A stretch of 64,000 nt of DNA from an uncultured Dorea sp. (GCA_910577685.1 CAJTOH010000016.1:1-64000), one strand, 5' to 3'; shown: positions 33,713 to 44,186, counted from the first letter of the stretch. Notes: generated from the letters alone by a model not told the origin. Numbers and translations are program-made.

Positions 33713-34714
33713 ATGGGCAATATAAAGGTTTCATTTGTTGTAATTGCATTGAATGCAACTTCTAATTTAGACAATCTCTTTGAATGTCTAAACAAACAGA
33801 CATATCCACACAATTTGATTGAAGTCGTATTGGTAGATAGTGACTCTCGGGATAATACAAAAGAGAAAATGCTCATCTTCAAAGATACAAAGAATAATTT
33901 TGATAGAATAATAGTTCTGGATAATCCCCAAAGAACATTGCCATGTGGATGGAACATTGCGTTAGATGCAGTTCAGGGAGATGCGGTACTCCGTGTTGAT
34001 GCTCATACAATTTTGCCTCCGGAGTTTATTGAATTAAGTGTGCGCGATTTGGATAAAGGTGAAAATATCTGCGGAGGAAAAGTCATTAGTATCCCTGCAG
34101 ATAAAAACAGGTGGAGCTGCACTCTTAATGAAGCCGAAAATTCTATGTTTGGGGGGAGTGTTGCAACCTTTCGGCATGCTGAGTCTGCTCAATACGTGAG
34201 TACCGCAGCGTTTGCTATTTATCGGAAGTCTGTATTTGATCAGGTTGGAAGATATAACGAGCAACTTACACGAACAGAGGATAATGAGATGCACTATCGT
34301 ATGAAGCAGGCGGGATATAAATTTTTTTATGATCCGTCGATTGTATCTTATAGAGAGACAAGATCCACCTTAGGCAAACTTTTAAGACAAAAATATTTGA
34401 ATGGATATTGGATTGGAAGAACGATTGGCATGGAGCCGCGGTGTTTTTCAATATATCACTTTGTTCCATTTGTTTTTGTGACGAGCATTATTCTCGTATT
34501 ATTTCTTGCTATTTTTGGAATTTATACACCATCTATGATTATGTTGGTATCCTATGGATTTGTTAATGTTATGATGACTGCCTTGGCAACAATTCATAGC
34601 AAGGATAAAAATCTTTACTTCATTTGTCTTCCTATAATTTTTTTGCTGTTACATACTGTGTATGGCGTGGGGACATTGATTGGCTTACTGGATATTCATA
34701 AAAATTTAGAATAG
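33713..34714 (+). CDS. GT2 glycosyltransferase with C-terminal membrane spans
   Basis: A 333-residue ExoA-like GT2. KVSFVVIALNATSNLDNLFE begins the fold, EVVLVDSDSRDN is at about 35-46, RTLPCGWNIALD and AVLRVDAHT follow, and ERTEDNEMHYRM-like residues (TRTEDNEMHYRMKQAGY) form the acceptor region. Three hydrophobic segments at about 245-325 anchor it in the membrane. It would extend the lipid-linked cluster 2 unit. The start has GAGGTAG upstream. Confidence 0.84.
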   Translation: MGNIKVSFVVIALNATSNLDNLFECLNKQTYPHNLIEVVLVDSDSRDNTKEKMLIFKDTKNNFDRIIVLDNPQRTLPCGWNIALDAVQGDAVLRVDAHTILPPEFIELSVRDLDKGENICGGKVISIPADKNRWSCTLNEAENSMFGGSVATFRHAESAQYVSTAAFAIYRKSVFDQVGRYNEQLTRTEDNEMHYRMKQAGYKFFYDPSIVSYRETRSTLGKLLRQKYLNGYWIGRTIGMEPRCFSIYHFVPFVFVTSIILVLFLAIFGIYTPSMIMLVSYGFVNVMMTALATIHSKDKNLYFICLPIIFLLLHTVYGVGTLIGLLDIHKNLE

Positions 34715-34748
34715 TTGGGCTGTTTAAGAAATGAGAGGTAGTGCATAT

Positions 34749-35702
34749 ATGGACTTAATATCAATCATCATCCCTGTTTATAATTCAGAAAAATACCTTA
34801 AGAGATGCTTGGATTCTGTTGTAAATCAAACATATAAAAATCTGGAAATTATTTTAGTGGATGATGGTTCGCAGGATTTAAGTCCGGAGATTTGTGATGA
34901 ATTTGCCCGACTGGATCCTAGAATTCGAGTGATACATAAAGAAAATGGTGGTGCAAGTACTGCACGGAATGCCGGTTTGGGTATTGCAAAGGGAGATTTC
35001 ATTGGTTTTGTTGATAGTGATGATTGGATCGATCACTCAATGTATGAAATCATGCGGCGGCATTTGCTTGAGCATATGGCGGATGTTTGTGATGTAGGCA
35101 GTCTAAGTACAGCGACGGAATCGGAATATAAAAACAGAAGAGAGAAAATCAGTATAAAAGAAGAATATGATATTCTAATAGATTTTTTCAAAGTTGATAG
35201 ATATTCATGTTGTAGAAAACTATATCGTCGAGAGGTAATAGGGAATTTTAGATTTCCGTCTGGCAAAATCGGAGAGGATGTTTTATTTAATTTTCAGGTA
35301 TTATCGAATTCAAAACGGATAGTAAAGAGCAGTTTGATTTTATATTATTACTTTTCTAATCCTCGGAGTGTATCCGGTAGTCTGTTCAAGAGAAAAGATT
35401 TTGACCTCTATGATTCGTATAAATATTTAGTTGAGAATTCAAAGGGAAATCCTGATGTGAATGAACTAGCCAAGGCACGACTTGCCGTGGTGGACTATTC
35501 GATAATAGGCAGATACATTAAATTTGATATTGAGCAAGGTTTTAGTGATGCAAAAATCATAATTGATGATATACACAGAAATCTCAGAAGAAATATCCGG
35601 ATGATTGTGAAATCTAATATTTCTATAAAAAAGAAATGCCTTATTGCTATCTGTGCCGTGTTTAACCCACACTTTCTAAGAAGGATATATCAGTTGAATT
35701 AA
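34749..35702 (+). CDS. GT2 family glycosyltransferase
   Basis: A 317-residue GT-A enzyme: LISIIIPVYNSEKYLKRCL, then EIILVDDGSQDLSPEIC and GFVDSDDWIDHSMYEIM, the common EpsJ/WaaV-like arrangement. The C-terminal third is basic and without spans. ATG 34749 has GAGAGG about 10 bases upstream and is preferred to ATG 34731. It contributes one sugar to the cluster 2 unit. Confidence 0.86.
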   Translation: MDLISIIIPVYNSEKYLKRCLDSVVNQTYKNLEIILVDDGSQDLSPEICDEFARLDPRIRVIHKENGGASTARNAGLGIAKGDFIGFVDSDDWIDHSMYEIMRRHLLEHMADVCDVGSLSTATESEYKNRREKISIKEEYDILIDFFKVDRYSCCRKLYRREVIGNFRFPSGKIGEDVLFNFQVLSNSKRIVKSSLILYYYFSNPRSVSGSLFKRKDFDLYDSYKYLVENSKGNPDVNELAKARLAVVDYSIIGRYIKFDIEQGFSDAKIIIDDIHRNLRRNIRMIVKSNISIKKKCLIAICAVFNPHFLRRIYQLN

Positions 35703-35739
35703 TGAGTGTTTATTGAATAGTTAGAGAAGAGGGTGCGGA

Positions 35740-36297
35740 ATGAAAACGTTGTTGTATTATATATTAAAAATTATTAGCAAACTAAAGCGTGAAAAAAATC
35801 AAGAAACGCTTTTGAGGTTCTTTAGAAAAGAGGGAATTAGTCTGGGGGAGGATACTCGTATATATTCCAATACAGTAACATCTGAACCACATTTGATACA
35901 AATAGGAAGTAATACAACAGTATCCGTAGATGTTAAATTTGTCACGCACGATAATAGCATTAGCAAGGTTTTACCAGATGCCTCTGATTTGTTTGGAAGG
36001 ATAAGGATAGGAGACAATTGCTTTATCGGTGAATCTTCAGTGATTATGTATGGCGTGACCTTGGCTGATAATATAATTGTTGCAGCGGGGAGCGTTGTAA
36101 CAAGAAGTTTTGATGAGAGCAATGTTATTATAGGTGGAAACCCGGCGAGAAGGATAAGTACATGGGAGTCTTTTGCAGAAAAGAGCAGACCATATACTTG
36201 GAATCTTAGAAAAATAAGTCGTGAAGAAGAAGTACGACTGCAAAACGAAGGAGTAAAACTTATAGAGCGAGTGGCTAAAAATGAGAGGACGGAATAA
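35740..36297 (+). CDS. Hexapeptide-repeat acyltransferase (acetyltransferase)
   Basis: A 185-residue left-handed beta-helix transferase of the maltose/galactoside acetyltransferase type. IGSNTTVSVDVKFVTHDN carries the usual catalytic histidine region, RIGDNCFIGESSVIMYGVTLADN and VAAGSVVTRSF form the helix, and VIIGGNPARRI is the typical end. It probably O- or N-acetylates a sugar of cluster 2. It sits between two glycosyltransferases. No G tract is present here, unlike the acyltransferases of cluster 1. Confidence 0.85.
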   Translation: MKTLLYYILKIISKLKREKNQETLLRFFRKEGISLGEDTRIYSNTVTSEPHLIQIGSNTTVSVDVKFVTHDNSISKVLPDASDLFGRIRIGDNCFIGESSVIMYGVTLADNIIVAAGSVVTRSFDESNVIIGGNPARRISTWESFAEKSRPYTWNLRKISREEEVRLQNEGVKLIERVAKNERTE

Positions 36298-36303
36298 AAT
36301 TAT

Positions 36304-37179
36304 ATGAAAATGTCCGTAATGTTTATTACATTTAATAGAAAAAAGGAATTGTTAAGAGCTGTTGAGTCATGCGTTAAAAATCGTATAGAAAAAATGGAAA
36401 TAATAATAGTAGATAATCATTCCGAAGATGGGACGCAAGCAGATGCTGAACGACTATTAATGGAGAATAAAATGCCCTATAAATATTACTACGCTTCGGA
36501 GAATCTTGGCATATCCGCCGGCAGAAATCTTGCATTTTCATTATGTGAAGGGGAATATGTTTTTTGTCTGGACGATGACGCAGTTATACAAACAGAGGAT
36601 TTCTTCGACAGGATCTATAATAAAATGACTGCTGTTAAGGATGCTATTGCAGCTGCAGTTGAAATATATGAGCCGGAAACAGGCTGTTTTTTGAAAGGGT
36701 TGGTTTATGAGAAAAAAGGAGTTTCATATGCACATTCTTATATTGGCGCCGCGCATATATTAAAGCGCGAAGTATTTGCAGGGAAAAAACTATATCCTGA
36801 AAAGCTGACATTCGGATCTGAAGAAGCATATATTGCATATCGAATTTGGGGTATGAGGAAGCGGATGCTTTATCTTGATAATGTCCGAGTACTTCATTTA
36901 CCCAGTAAAATAGCGCGCGTATATGGTAATGAAAGAAAGCTAAACATTATTATCAATAATCATATTATTCGTAAATTGTGCTATCCGAAAATATTATCAC
37001 CAATATTATATCTAAATTTCAGGACTCGCCTCTGGAGACATAAATTACTTAATGATTGCTCTTATGAGGAGGTAAAAAAAATTATTCGTGGTCGATATGA
37101 TAAGACCGAAGAAGATAGAATGTCAATAGGAGCATTTTTGAATATGCTCCGAGATGTGGGAGTAAAATGGACACTGTAA
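36304..37179 (+). CDS. GT2 family glycosyltransferase (rhamnosyltransferase-like layout)
   Basis: A 291-residue GT-A protein. MSVMFITFNRKKELLRAVES, then IIIVDNHSEDGTQAD, YASENLGISAGRNLAF and FCLDDDAVIQTEDFF. The DNHSxDG and NLGxxxGRN motifs are common in rhamnosyltransferase-like GT2 enzymes, which is only a hint of specificity. It starts 6 bases after the acetyltransferase stop and belongs to the cluster 2 operon. Confidence 0.82.
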   Translation: MKMSVMFITFNRKKELLRAVESCVKNRIEKMEIIIVDNHSEDGTQADAERLLMENKMPYKYYYASENLGISAGRNLAFSLCEGEYVFCLDDDAVIQTEDFFDRIYNKMTAVKDAIAAAVEIYEPETGCFLKGLVYEKKGVSYAHSYIGAAHILKREVFAGKKLYPEKLTFGSEEAYIAYRIWGMRKRMLYLDNVRVLHLPSKIARVYGNERKLNIIINNHIIRKLCYPKILSPILYLNFRTRLWRHKLLNDCSYEEVKKIIRGRYDKTEEDRMSIGAFLNMLRDVGVKWTL

Positions 37180-37211
37180 TGCATAAAAATAATGAAAGGT
37201 ACTAAATCGGT

Positions 37212-38408
37212 ATGAAAAGAAACATGAAACTGTCAATCGAATCATTATTTGTTGCTATGAGTTCACTATTGTATGTATTTATGTTCCGGTGCAATGAAAA
37301 ATACTTTAATATTAATAATTACCACAATGGCTTGTTTTTGGCAGTGGCAGTTGGCACAATTATCATTATAATATATTTCGTAAAAAAACAAATCCGGTTC
37401 AATCTAACTATGATATTAGTGCTTAGCGCTATAGGATATATGCTCTTTTTAAAGTACATTTTGGAGAAGGAAACAGAACCATTTTATATATTATTTGTAA
37501 GTGTTCTGTATCTGTTTTTGGCCTGTATATCTTCTCTGTCATTTAAAAGAATACAAGTAAAACATCTGTTGGATGCATATATTTTTTCTAGCGTGATAAT
37601 GTCGTTGATTTTGATTGTTCAGAGGAGAACCCCGTACAGCGCATACGGAATTTTTCGATATGCATTATTTTACTCGGAGAACGATTATTATGATATCAAT
37701 TTTACAGCAATGTACCTTTTACTGCCAACATTAATTGGATTTTACATTGCAACAAAATGTAAAACAAAAAATCGATTGCTGTATTTGGCTTCTGTAGTTA
37801 TCAATTTGTTGGCTATTTTGCTGATTGGGTCACGAGGAACATTTGCACCGGTAATAGCAATTATTGCTTTCGAGATTATGCAGGACAGAAAAGTATCTAT
37901 GGGGAAAATTGCAATTGTTATGGCAACTATTTTTGCAGGAACCTTTCTTTTGCCACAAGATATCATCGAAAGACTTATTGGAGATAGTTATGTCGGTACG
38001 GAATCAAAGAGATTCTTGGATTGGATGTATGGAATAAGGGCTATTGAACATCATCCTTGGTTTGGCAATGGGCTTATGGCGCCGATGAAGATAGTAATGA
38101 AATTAGCGATTGGAAACGGAATTAATTATACTGCCCATAATACATATTTAGTATACATGGTGCAGATGGGTATAATAGGATCCATTCCCTTCATCTTATT
38201 ACTAATCCGACCATTAATACTGTTGTGGCAGAAAAAGAAAATTTCATTTTTGTGGTTATGCCATTGTGCTATTTTGTTTGCCGCATTGATGGTAGAATCT
38301 AACTATACTTATGTATTGATTGTACCACTGTCGACAATTTATATGCTTATTGAATACATGAAAAGATATAATTGTAGTGATGGGATAACAGATATTTATA
38401 ATCAATGA
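37212..38408 (+). CDS. wzy: Wzy-like polymerase, cluster 2
   Basis: A 398-residue membrane protein with about 11 spans. A periplasmic-type loop has GIRAIEHHPWFGNGLMAP and TAHNTYLVYMVQMGIIG (about 275-330), the H-N-x2-L pattern of the O-antigen ligase/polymerase superfamily. It would polymerise the cluster 2 repeat unit. It shares no obvious similarity with the cluster 1 polymerase beyond fold features, which supports a different polymer. Its stop overlaps the ribosome-site region of the next gene. Confidence 0.8.
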   Translation: MKRNMKLSIESLFVAMSSLLYVFMFRCNEKYFNINNYHNGLFLAVAVGTIIIIIYFVKKQIRFNLTMILVLSAIGYMLFLKYILEKETEPFYILFVSVLYLFLACISSLSFKRIQVKHLLDAYIFSSVIMSLILIVQRRTPYSAYGIFRYALFYSENDYYDINFTAMYLLLPTLIGFYIATKCKTKNRLLYLASVVINLLAILLIGSRGTFAPVIAIIAFEIMQDRKVSMGKIAIVMATIFAGTFLLPQDIIERLIGDSYVGTESKRFLDWMYGIRAIEHHPWFGNGLMAPMKIVMKLAIGNGINYTAHNTYLVYMVQMGIIGSIPFILLLIRPLILLWQKKKISFLWLCHCAILFAALMVESNYTYVLIVPLSTIYMLIEYMKRYNCSDGITDIYNQ

Positions 38409-38419
38409 GGAGATACAAT

Positions 38420-39433
38420 ATGGATGAGAAATTAGAATTTAGTATAATTATAGCAGCCTACAATGAGGAAAAGTATTTAAAAAAGTGCTTAGATTCCATT
38501 CTGTGTCAGCAATTTGATTCATATGAGATTATTATTATAGATGATGGTTCAACGGATGCGACTGGCAGCATAGCTGATGAGTATGGAGGAAGAAATGTAA
38601 ATATCAAGGTTATCCATTGGGAGAATCATGGGCTGATTTTGACAAGGAGGAAGGGTCTATCATTAGCTAAAGGCGAGTACGTATTGTTTTTAGATGCAGA
38701 TGATTTCCATTTGGGTGAATCTTTGTTTACGCTGCATAAGTTAGTGGAGAAGGAAAATCCGGATGCGATCATGTTTCGGTTCCGGTTTATTTATGAAAAC
38801 GGTGAGAATAAGGATTCAAGGGACTTTGGGAAGAGAATCTATTTGAATGATCGCGAAAGATTGTTTGTAGATTTTAGTCGGAATTTTGAGTACAACCATC
38901 TTTGTTGTAAAGCAATTAAAAGAGAAATCTTGCTAAAAGATACCTGTAATTACGAGAAATTTAAAAGAATCAAATTAGGCGAAGACTTATTGCAAACCAT
39001 ACCTGTTTTTGCAAAGGCTGATAAAATTATTATGTGCGATGATGTCCTTTATGGATATAGAATTCTTAGAAATAGTATGTCTCATGTATTCAATTTTCAG
39101 CAGATTGAGGACATAATCGCAGTGTATGAATACTTTGTAGAATATATGCATCAAGAGGGGCTGCTGATAGATAATATTAAAAAGGCAATACTGAGTGCTT
39201 ACAGTGTGAAGTTATCCGGTATGATGAGAACGTTGTGGGAATCTGATTGTACACGGGAAGAGAAAATAAGTTATTCGAAAAGGATAATGGAAAATAAACT
39301 GATGGAATCGTCTATGAAACATTTGGCGGACGTAGTTGTTCAAAATCGAATTTTGCTATGGTGTTCAAAATTTAGATTATGGTTCGCGGCAGATATGTAC
39401 TCACATTTATTAAGAAAAATAAAGCACATCTGA
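38420..39433 (+). CDS. GT2 family glycosyltransferase
   Basis: A 337-residue GT-A enzyme starting EFSIIIAAYNEEKYLKKCLD, with EIIIIDDGSTDATGSIAD and YVLFLDADDFHLGESLF. The C-terminal half contains KRIKLGEDLLQTIPVF, a frequent GT2 acceptor-region pattern. ATG 38420 follows AGGAGA by 8 bases; the upstream ATG 38405 overlaps the previous stop and has no ribosome site. It probably adds a sugar of cluster 2. Confidence 0.86.
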   Translation: MDEKLEFSIIIAAYNEEKYLKKCLDSILCQQFDSYEIIIIDDGSTDATGSIADEYGGRNVNIKVIHWENHGLILTRRKGLSLAKGEYVLFLDADDFHLGESLFTLHKLVEKENPDAIMFRFRFIYENGENKDSRDFGKRIYLNDRERLFVDFSRNFEYNHLCCKAIKREILLKDTCNYEKFKRIKLGEDLLQTIPVFAKADKIIMCDDVLYGYRILRNSMSHVFNFQQIEDIIAVYEYFVEYMHQEGLLIDNIKKAILSAYSVKLSGMMRTLWESDCTREEKISYSKRIMENKLMESSMKHLADVVVQNRILLWCSKFRLWFAADMYSHLLRKIKHI

Positions 39434-39483
39434 AAACGAAACATGACTGAATAACTACCCGAGAAAATTGGAGAGTTTAATTT

Positions 39484-40920
39484 ATGAAAGAACAAAAAGA
39501 TGGTTCTATTGTTTCAAATCTAATATGGAAGTTCAGTGAGCGTATACTGGCACAATTAATTTCATTCGTTGTATCTATTGTCTTAGCAAGGATATTGTTA
39601 CCGGATGAATATGGAATCATCTCGATTGTACTGGTTTTCATATCATTTGCCGATGTATTTGTCACTAGTGGATTCAGCACTGCATTGATACAGAAGAAAG
39701 ATGCGAATGAGACAGATTTTTCGACCATTTTTTATTGTAGCTTGTTGACTTCCGGAGCGATTTATTTGTTTTTGTTTCTTATTGCTCCATACGTTGCGAA
39801 GTTCTATAAAATGCAGATGCTGTGTCCTGTTCTTAGAGTCTTGGCGATTCGCTTGCCAATTAGCGCATATAACTCTGTACAGCATGCATATGTGTCTAGG
39901 AACATGCTGTTTCGTAAGTTTTTCTTTTCTACGCTGTTTGGAACATTGATATCCGGTGTTTTTGGAATTGTGTCTGCTGTCGTCGGTTTTGGAGTATGGG
40001 CATTGGTTATACAGTATTTGACCAATACAATTATAGATTCTATTATTTTGTCATTTACTATACGGTGGAGACCGAGAAGATTGTTTTCTTTGCCGGCCGC
40101 CAAGAAATTAATGTCATATGGATGGAAAATTTTAGCGGCTGATTTTTCCGGCGTTTTTTTTGACCAGTTAAGAACACTGATTATAGGAAAAGTGTATATG
40201 GCATCTGATCTTGCCTATTACAATCGTGGAAAAAGTTTTGGTTCGCTGATTATAGATAACATAAGTACAGCCGGGATGTCAGTGCTTTTCCCTGCAATGT
40301 CAAATAAAAGTGGCGCTCCAAAGGAACTCAAACAGACATTGAGAACCACAATTAAGGTGATGTCATATATAATCTTTCCGGCAATAGGTGGGCTGATTGT
40401 TGTGGCCAAACCTCTTGTGATTTTGTTATTGACTGAAAAGTGGAAAAATAGCATTTTGTTCCTGCAAATTCTAAGTGCTTCATCAGCAATCGCATTACTG
40501 GGAAGTATAAGTTTACAATCTATAAAAGCTATAGGTCGTAGTGATATTGTGTTAAAATTAGAATTTATCAAGAAACCTGTATATGTTGTTTTTTTGCTGA
40601 TAGGCGTAATGCAGAGTGTAAGGGCGGTTGCGATAACAATGCTGATTTATTCTCTTTATAGTACAATCATAAATGCACAGCCATTAAAAAAACTGTTGGA
40701 CTATTCTTATAGAGAACAGTTAAAAGATATTGGAATGCCGTTCGTACTGACGATATTGATGGGAATGATTGCTTCGATGTGGAAGCTTATGGAGCTGTCG
40801 AATATTACATTAATTATTCTGGAAATAATAACGGGAGTCGTTACTTACTTGTTTTTATCTTGTTTACTGAAAGTAGACGCTTTCGAGTATTTATTGAATT
40901 ATATAAAAAGAAATAAATAA
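39484..40920 (+). CDS. wzx: Wzx-like polysaccharide flippase, cluster 2
   Basis: A 478-residue MOP-superfamily transporter with about 14 spans. It opens SNLIWKFSERILAQLISFVVS and LARILLPDEYGIISIV, characteristic of the RfbX/WzxC-type subgroup. It would flip the cluster 2 lipid-linked unit outward. It is unlike the cluster 1 flippase in its N-terminal motif, so each cluster has a dedicated transporter. Confidence 0.88.
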   Translation: MKEQKDGSIVSNLIWKFSERILAQLISFVVSIVLARILLPDEYGIISIVLVFISFADVFVTSGFSTALIQKKDANETDFSTIFYCSLLTSGAIYLFLFLIAPYVAKFYKMQMLCPVLRVLAIRLPISAYNSVQHAYVSRNMLFRKFFFSTLFGTLISGVFGIVSAVVGFGVWALVIQYLTNTIIDSIILSFTIRWRPRRLFSLPAAKKLMSYGWKILAADFSGVFFDQLRTLIIGKVYMASDLAYYNRGKSFGSLIIDNISTAGMSVLFPAMSNKSGAPKELKQTLRTTIKVMSYIIFPAIGGLIVVAKPLVILLLTEKWKNSILFLQILSASSAIALLGSISLQSIKAIGRSDIVLKLEFIKKPVYVVFLLIGVMQSVRAVAITMLIYSLYSTIINAQPLKKLLDYSYREQLKDIGMPFVLTILMGMIASMWKLMELSNITLIILEIITGVVTYLFLSCLLKVDAFEYLLNYIKRNK

Positions 40921-40969
40921 TTGATAGGTTCTCAACGATAGTATTGATTTATTAAGGGGTGTTAATTAT

Positions 40970-42127
40970 ATGAAGAATCTAAAAATATACGGGCGAAAAG
41001 GTTATCTGAGGCATATTTTTATGTATCTTTGCCGTTTATTTCCAATAGAAAATAAAGCAGTTTTTATGAGCTTTTTTGGTAAATCCTATAGCGACAATCC
41101 AAGAGCCATCTATGAGGAGATGTTAAATGAAAATATTGATATGAAATACATTTGGCTGATGAAAGAGGACAGTGTAAAGATTCCAAATGCAATTGTAGTG
41201 AAACCATTATCTTTTCGGGGGCTGTTTCATCAGGCGACCGCAAGATTATGGATAGATAATTGTCGCAAAAGTGCTTGGATTGTTAAACGCAAAGGACAGT
41301 ATTATATTCAAACCTGGCATGGTGGTATTGGTGTGAAGAAAGCCGAAAAGGATACGGAGAATGTACTGTCAATGGAGTATATAGCAGGCGCAAAACATGA
41401 CTCTGAAATGGCAAACTTGTTCGTCTCAGGAAGTAAATGGAATACAGATAAATATAGACGGTCATTTTGGTACAGCGGAGAAATTATTGAATCAGGGTTA
41501 CCTAGGTCTGATGTGTTTTATAAAGAAGTAGAAAGAACAGACGAAACGATAAGAAAACTATATACTATTGATGATTTGGACAAGATTATTTTATATGCGC
41601 CAACATTTAGAGCGGATGGCGGGATAGATTGCTACAAGATGGATTTCGATAGATTAATTCGAGCAGCTCAGGAAAAATGGGGTGGGAGATGGAAAGTGAT
41701 GGTGAGATTACATCCAAATCTATTGGGAATGGATAAAAAAATGAGATATTCCAAGGATGTAATAAATGTTTCCAACTATCCGGATATTAATGAATTGATA
41801 TCAATTTGTGATATTTTAATAACGGATTATTCAAGTTGTATGTTTGACGCTCTAAATATTGAAAAGAATGTGATTCTATATGCAATAGACATAGAAGAGT
41901 ACAGACGAGATAGGGATACATATTTTTCTATGAATTCTCTGCCGTTTCCCTTGGCGAAGGATGAAGATGAGTTGATAGAAATCATTTTAAACTTTAATGA
42001 AGAAAATTATGTAGATCAGATCAATAATTTTAAGAAAGAATACAGGATTTTTGATGATGGGCGCGCTTCTGAACGAATCGTGGAAAAAATACGCAAAGAA
42101 TTAAAAATAGAGCCGAGGAGTAGTTGA
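40970..42127 (+). CDS. CDP-glycerol glycerophosphotransferase-family protein, cluster 2
   Basis: A 385-residue TagF/TagB-like protein. FMSFFGKSYSDNPRAIYEEM, YYIQTWHGGIGVKKAEKD (about 110-127), ILYAPTFRADGG and ITDYSSCMFDALNIEKNVILYA (about 283-305) are all conserved pieces. It would transfer a polyol-phosphate from a CDP-donor. The LicD and IspD/TarI-like genes that follow could make or attach related phosphorylated groups. Confidence 0.87.
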   Translation: MKNLKIYGRKGYLRHIFMYLCRLFPIENKAVFMSFFGKSYSDNPRAIYEEMLNENIDMKYIWLMKEDSVKIPNAIVVKPLSFRGLFHQATARLWIDNCRKSAWIVKRKGQYYIQTWHGGIGVKKAEKDTENVLSMEYIAGAKHDSEMANLFVSGSKWNTDKYRRSFWYSGEIIESGLPRSDVFYKEVERTDETIRKLYTIDDLDKIILYAPTFRADGGIDCYKMDFDRLIRAAQEKWGGRWKVMVRLHPNLLGMDKKMRYSKDVINVSNYPDINELISICDILITDYSSCMFDALNIEKNVILYAIDIEEYRRDRDTYFSMNSLPFPLAKDEDELIEIILNFNEENYVDQINNFKKEYRIFDDGRASERIVEKIRKELKIEPRSS

Positions 42128-42227
42128 TTTTATGGCATTTTAAGCTGCAGCTATAGCAAGGCAAACACAACTACTTATTCAAGAAAAGAGTTTTAGGTTG
42201 TTACATTGAAAAAGGAGGGTTGTTGGC

Positions 42228-43040
42228 TTGAATTCTATTCAAGAAAAATTGTTTTATATGCTTAAGTGGTTTCATGAATACTGTATGAGAGAAGGTATTC
42301 AATATTATGCGATTGGAGGAACCATGATAGGCGCTATAAGGCATCAAGGGTTTATTCCTTGGGACGATGACATAGATATAGCAATTCCACGAGGGGATTA
42401 TAATAAACTAATTAGAACTTTTACGAACATAATTGATGGTTACGTACTGGAATCTCCATATTCTGGAAATCCTGATTTTCTTTATTCGTATGCGAAACTG
42501 TATGATACAAGCACCACATTAGTAGAAAGAACACGAGTGCCTTGCAAGAGAGGGGTATATATTGATGTGTTTCCATTAGATGGAATAGGAAACAACATAG
42601 AAGAAGCTGAAAGAGCTTTTAAGAAAGTCGATAGGAAAAATATGTTCCTGATGGCGCGAACATGTGTAATTCAGGATGATAGAAGTTGGTATAAAAATGC
42701 ATCAATAATATTAGCACGGGCTGTCCCTAGTTTTGCCTTAGATGACAAAAAATTATCTATTTCTGTTGATAAAACTGCTTCACATATAAATGATGAATCT
42801 TCGGTGTATGTTGCAAATATGATGGGAGCATATAGATATAGAGAAATAACATTAAGAGAATATTTTGGGAAACCTACATTATATCCGTTTGAGGGGGTAA
42901 AGATTTTTGGACCGGAAAAATACGATGAGTATTTATCAGGAATATATTCGAATTGGCGAGAATTACCTCCAGTTGAAAAACGATATACCAAACACGATTT
43001 AGTTACTCTAGACTTAGAGAAATCATATTTAAATAGTTAG
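42228..43040 (+). CDS. LicD-family phosphotransferase
   Basis: A 270-residue LicD/FKRP-type nucleotidyl-phosphotransferase. The signature GGTMIGAIRHQGFIPWDDDI (about 27-47) contains the catalytic Asp residues of the fold. LicD proteins transfer phosphocholine or other phosphate-linked groups from CDP-donors onto glycans. The start is TTG 42228 behind AGGAGGG. The nearby cytidylyltransferase-like gene may supply a CDP-linked donor. Confidence 0.86.
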   Translation: MNSIQEKLFYMLKWFHEYCMREGIQYYAIGGTMIGAIRHQGFIPWDDDIDIAIPRGDYNKLIRTFTNIIDGYVLESPYSGNPDFLYSYAKLYDTSTTLVERTRVPCKRGVYIDVFPLDGIGNNIEEAERAFKKVDRKNMFLMARTCVIQDDRSWYKNASIILARAVPSFALDDKKLSISVDKTASHINDESSVYVANMMGAYRYREITLREYFGKPTLYPFEGVKIFGPEKYDEYLSGIYSNWRELPPVEKRYTKHDLVTLDLEKSYLNS

Positions 43041-43124
43041 CTGTTTTTATTTCACAAGCGAGTAACAAACCAGAAAGAATAGAAAAGGGTTCAGTTAAGA
43101 AGATTAAGAATCAGGAGAATATTC

Positions 43125-44186
43125 ATGAAATTATACGACAATGAAATATATATGGAAGATGTCCGGTATGTCTGTGGCCTTGATCTGCCATGGAATCGTT
43201 TACAGGACAAAAGCATCATGCTATCAGGCGCAACCGGTTTAATTGGCAGCTTTTTCGTTGATGTTATTCTTGAGAAAAATCTTGCGGATGGATTGAACTG
43301 TACGGTTTATACGCTTGGACGCAGCGAAGAAAAAGCGAAAAAAAGATTCGGCAAATTTGATGGGAATCCATATTTCGTCTTCATTCCAAACGATGTAAGG
43401 CTGCCGCTGGTGTGTGATGATGTCAAAACAATGGATTATGTTCTTCATCTTGCTTCGAATACGCATCCGATGCTTTATGCTACTGACCCGATTGGCACGA
43501 TAGAGACGAATATTATTGGAGTTCAAAACCTGCTTAAATTTGCCGTAGAACATAAATCAACACGCTTTCTGTTCGCTTCGTCTAATGAGATTTATGGAGA
43601 AAATCGCAGTGACGTTGAATTGTTTGATGAGGATTATTGCGGATATATCAACTGCAATACATTACGGGCGGCATATCCGGAAAGCAAACGGTGCGGCGAA
43701 GCCCTGTGTCAGGCGTATAAGGCTCAAACCGGGCTGGATGTGGCAATCGCTCGACTGACTCGTTCTTACGGTCCGACAATGATGATGTCAGATACAAAAG
43801 CGGTTAGTCAATTCATGAAAAATGGCATTGCCAGTGAGGATATTGTTCTGAAGTCTGCAGGGACGCAGTATTACAGTTATACATACATGGCTGATGCCGT
43901 GAGCGGGTTGTTATGGATACTGTTAGCAGGCGAGAGCGGAGAAGCGTATAACATTGCTGACGAAGAAAGCGACGTCATGCTCAAAGACCTTGCTGCAATT
44001 ATTGCAAAGATCAACGGCAAAAAGGTCGTATATGAGAAACCCGGTGTTGTTGAGGCGGCAGGGTATAGCAAGGCGACAAAGGCACGGCTTGATGGAAGCA
44101 AGTTGAAAAAGCTTGGCTGGATCCCCCAATATGATATTCAAACCGGTATGGAGAGGACAATAAGAATTCTTAAATCATTGCAGTAG
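43125..44186 (+). CDS. NAD-dependent epimerase/dehydratase (extended SDR)
   Basis: A 353-residue extended SDR. The cofactor motif is SGATGLIGSFFVD (about 34-46), YVLHLASNTHP follows, the catalytic region reads FASSNEIYGE and the YxxxK pair is in AAYPESKRCGEALC. It acts on a nucleotide sugar or polyol. Its place beside an IspD/TarI-like cytidylyltransferase and a thiamine-diphosphate enzyme suggests a shared pathway for a CDP-linked substituent; the substrate is unknown. Confidence 0.82.
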   Translation: MKLYDNEIYMEDVRYVCGLDLPWNRLQDKSIMLSGATGLIGSFFVDVILEKNLADGLNCTVYTLGRSEEKAKKRFGKFDGNPYFVFIPNDVRLPLVCDDVKTMDYVLHLASNTHPMLYATDPIGTIETNIIGVQNLLKFAVEHKSTRFLFASSNEIYGENRSDVELFDEDYCGYINCNTLRAAYPESKRCGEALCQAYKAQTGLDVAIARLTRSYGPTMMMSDTKAVSQFMKNGIASEDIVLKSAGTQYYSYTYMADAVSGLLWILLAGESGEAYNIADEESDVMLKDLAAIIAKINGKKVVYEKPGVVEAAGYSKATKARLDGSKLKKLGWIPQYDIQTGMERTIRILKSLQ